NCBI GenBank assembly: GCA_907165065.1
Contig: OU015523.1
Coordinates: 120,678,246 to 120,742,245, forward strand
From: Caprimulgus europaeus
Lineage: Eukaryota; Chordata; Aves; Caprimulgiformes; Caprimulgidae
DNA length: 64,000 nucleotides
Reading direction: 5' to 3'
Shown here piece by piece: positions 61,085-64,000 of this stretch. Both the position numbers and the translations under genes were made by a program. Position 1 is the stretch's first letter. Each line of letters opens with the position of its first letter. Below the pieces are notes generated by a model. It did no database searches, had not been told where the DNA came from, and worked only from the letters and a program-made list of their open reading frames with translations.

Positions 61085-63220
61085 TTTCTGTGAAGTAAAA
61101 CAATAGCTCATAGTGAATAGGAGAATACAGTAGTCAGGCTTCACATGCAGCTTATTTTTCCTAACCAGAACCCATCAAGTATCTGATTGGTGGATCATCT
61201 GAAGGCCAAATCATCTGGTATGATCATTGACTGAAAGTTTTATATAGACAAATCTTAACACTGGCCTTGTCCTTAACAAAGTGAAGTTATTTAAGAAGAC
61301 ACAGATCTAATACTGGGACTTTATAGTATCTTATGAGAAATAATAAATATAAGCAAAATGAGAAAACTGTGATGGCTCCCTTCAGTGTTCTCTGACCCAC
61401 ACTAATCCTGAAGCTATGATCAATTATTGTAAAGCTCAGTAATTTACTCTGACCATGGATGTATTTCAAGTTAGACCTTTTCCTGTTCAAATTCCATCAA
61501 GTAGCCCATGAGAGCCAGGCTACAGCAGTTTACTGTAACAAGACTGATGATGCCGTTAAGGAAATCAAGAAGGTAGAGTACTCTATGTATAAACAGGTTG
61601 GAATAGCACAGGTGCTTATGATTAGTGAGAGCTGAGCTCAAGAGCTCAGTCAACTGACTTACAGATTTCATCCACCATCATTACTAGAAAGGAGTGTATA
61701 TAGCATAGTAGAACTTAAAATGTAACTTAGTTTGAACATCAGTCAAAAATTGCTTAAAGTTAAGAAGGTGAATGGATAGAAATTTGGGTTTTCAGTGGCT
61801 GATAGAAAAAATGTTATTGTAAGGACAGGTTTTGGAGAAAAATATCTAGACACACACAATAAAAGTGTGATTATATTTTTTAAACAGCCTTAATTATCTA
61901 AGATGATACTTTGGTAGCTGAGAGATCAGTGACCACTACAAAAAAATACGCAAGTTGTTGATCAATTTGAATTGGTGAACTTACTCAGATTTCTGTAAAG
62001 GTCTAAGTAATTCTATATCAAACAATACAACGAGTAAAAAGTGAATTTTAATCTAGTTAATTAATGAATTTGAAATATTTTCTTTTACCATGGTGGCAGC
62101 TTTCAGCAGAATACTTCCGAGAGATAAGGATTCTCGAGGGGTGAGTTCTTGGCTTAGTGATGGATTGGTAACTGATAAAAAATAAAATGGTAAAAATCAT
62201 GCTAACTGCACTATCAAGAGACATAAAGTGGGAGACAAACAACATTCTCAAAGCATTCTAAATTGTTAAATATGTTGAGTTCATAGAAACAGTGTTGTTA
62301 TTGTAGCCTTTTCCTTTATTTTTGCAGAGTCAAAGGAATTCAGACCATGGGCTGTCAATATTCCATCTCAAACAACCTATTGTGTTCTGCAATGTATTGA
62401 ATTTGAGGTGCACTTAAAGGGGGATGTGGGTCACAGTGGATAGTTTGATTCTGTTGAGAAGAATACTGTCATGAACACTCAGGTGACATAGTGCTGCTAA
62501 ATGTACTATTAATGTGTTCAGCTTTCAGACAAGATTTTGAATATGTTAAGAGCAGACACCATTCTAAAAAAAAAAATGTGCTGGGAGTGGATTTGAGAAG
62601 AAAGTCAGACTAGATGGGTTTAACTGGTCTTGTTCAAAGAATATATAACTAAGACAACACCAAACAGCAAGAACAGATAAGTATTTATTTCAGTATTCAT
62701 CTCCATACTAAGCCAAAATTGTTTTAAGAGGAGTTTAAACTGGGATATATGAAGTTAGGCTTTGGTTTGTTTACAGTTTTATACAGTTGCTGTAATTAAG
62801 ACTGCTCTCCTTTATATGACTTCACTCTGGTGTCCCAGGTTGTAAGCTTGGAGAGGGCAAGCTGAATAGTGTGCTGAGATAAGCAGTTATACCCACACAC
62901 TCTAATTTGATAATCGAAATATCTGACAGCATGTACTATATGAAAAGAGACAGGTTAGGAAAAGGACAGTAGAAAAACTACAGTGGTCAAGGTCTGGCAA
63001 TGGTATAAAGATCTGTGTTTTACCTGTGAAAAGAAGTACCTTTAGATGATTGAGTTGGCTCACAGTCCAGAATCCAGAAACTGAGAGTGACAAATCAAAG
63101 TTTACAAAAAAAAGTGCTACATTCTATCCATAGAAGTCTAAAAGAACATACTAATATTAAAAAAAAAAAAAACCAAAACTTAATTGCATGATGAAGTAAG
63201 AATGTTTGCATCAGGTTAGA
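61085..63220. other. Unique sequence
   Basis: No gene was recognised. A weak CR1-tail-like phrase (cagactagatgggtttaact near 62608) is too short to call. Confidence 0.55.
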
Positions 63221-63221
63221 A

Positions 63222-63362
63222 TGAAAGTCCCTTTGTCCCAGCATCCTGGCTCTGAAAGTGGCCTGGAGCAGGTGCCTGGGGAAGGGTACAGGAACTGAGC
63301 AAGATGATACGCTTTCTAGAACACTCTGCCAGACTCCAGCTCTTCATGGGAGATTTTATTTC
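63222..63362 (+). repeat. Probable ancient amniote interspersed repeat
   Basis: tttgtcccagcatcctggct, ctgaaagtggcctggagcag, gtgcctggggaagggtacag and agaacactctgccagactcc follow, in order, an old interspersed element I recall from reptile and bird genomes (CCCAGTATCCTGTCTCTGAC, AGTGGCC, GGGAAGAGTATAAGAAC, GAACACTCTCCCAGCCTCC). It is the better of two copies here (the other at 11355). The family name is not known to me. Confidence 0.5.
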
Positions 63363-63364
63363 CC

Positions 63365-64000
63365 TCTGGATGACTTTGTCAAATCTGGAAGCTAAAATTG
63401 CCAATTCAAGTGTAAAATGGGGATTTTAAAGTTAAAGGTAAATCTAGCTGTGGAATCTCTATAGGAGCGTCTGCAATACTCCAGCTCCAGTAAAAGCAAC
63501 CAAATATGCACTCACAATTTCTATTGAAATCAATTTGATTTATGCATGAGTGTCTGAGGGCAAAATGTGCCCCTGTGAAATTTCTCATCAATATATGAAA
63601 GCAGGTGCTTTCCCAGAAAAACAACTTTATTTATATCTCTGGGATCCTAGTATAGTCATTTTTGGTTTAATCTTTTCCGGAACACTGTTATAAAAACCTT
63701 TTCAGTGACATCTATGGGATTAATAATATCTGTCATCTGCAAAGAACTTACTTTCATTACAGGTAATAAGATATATAGTATTTTCTTGTATACATATATT
63801 GCATTTAATTCAAGGTGCCTAAGACATTTTTTAAAATAAAACTTAAATGAAAGAATTGCTTCACCCATCAATGAAATTAGTTTTTAGGGGTGAAACACAA
63901 CAGCTGTTTAACATCATAAAGCCATATTATTGAATAATTTAGTTCACAATTTTGAGAAGAGAGGAATATTTATTCAGGGGAAACTCCAGATGGAAATTAG
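63365..64000. other. Unique sequence to window end
   Basis: Nothing recognised. Confidence 0.55.

Noticed and set aside
62600..62650. Short CR1-tail-like phrase cagactagatgggtttaact
   Set aside because: About 20-30 bp of resemblance only, with no octamer terminus or upstream CR1 blocks.
1..64000. tRNA, rRNA or other structural RNA genes
   Set aside because: No A/B-box pair with a cloverleaf, and no rRNA-like block, was seen other than the SINE-derived remnant at 23 kb.

Overview
This window looks like vertebrate nuclear DNA, most probably from a bird of the neoavian type. The main evidence is its interspersed repeats: many 5'-truncated CR1 LINE copies whose 3' ends carry the bird-typical ATTCTATGA / TCACAGAA octamer repeats, two LTRs of kinds common in neoavian genomes, and a few very old MIR/CORE-SINE-like and ancient CR1 remnants. 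The DNA is AT-rich. I see no bacterial gene organisation, operons, tRNA, rRNA or CRISPR array. Nearly all open frames are short and fit chance, or they are sense or antisense shadows of CR1 and LTR sequence. I read the window as a gene desert or a very large intron.

Layout. About 1-9.2 kb is unique AT-rich DNA with one old CR1 at 5.4-6.5 kb. At 9.2-10.1 kb an ancient CR1 tail is followed at once by a younger CR1 with a 169-codon open frame. About 10-18.7 kb is mostly unique, with a short CR1 end at 15.5 kb and an old interspersed repeat at 11.4 kb. The 18.75-20.14 kb block is a nested pair of LTRs: a 1.03-kb LTR inserted into a ~0.36-kb LTR, itself sitting at the 3' end of a CR1 fragment. Next comes an A/C-rich low-complexity tract. 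On the minus strand at 20.2-21.5 kb there is an exceptional reading frame of 425 sense codons with a single stop, which is the only good candidate for non-transposon coding sequence here.

About 22-34 kb is unique sequence with a MIR-like SINE, CR1 tails, a CORE-SINE/L2-like remnant, a G-rich potential quadruplex and a striking 32-bp hairpin near 30.5 kb. At 34.3-35.4 kb lies an old minus-strand CR1 that still shows reverse-transcriptase motifs but has lost catalytic residues. At 36.7-37.3 kb a CR1 carries an in-frame internal deletion joining the start of the RT domain to the ORF2 C-terminus. About 40-64 kb holds seven more CR1 pieces, an LTR fragment at 56.3 kb, another MIR-like remnant at 48.4 kb and simple repeats.

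No cooperating gene system is visible. What the window mainly records is retroelement insertion history, plus one unexplained protein-like frame and one hairpin that deserve a check. Family assignments come from recognising sequence patterns, with no database search behind them. Repeat boundaries are approximate unless flanks are quoted.
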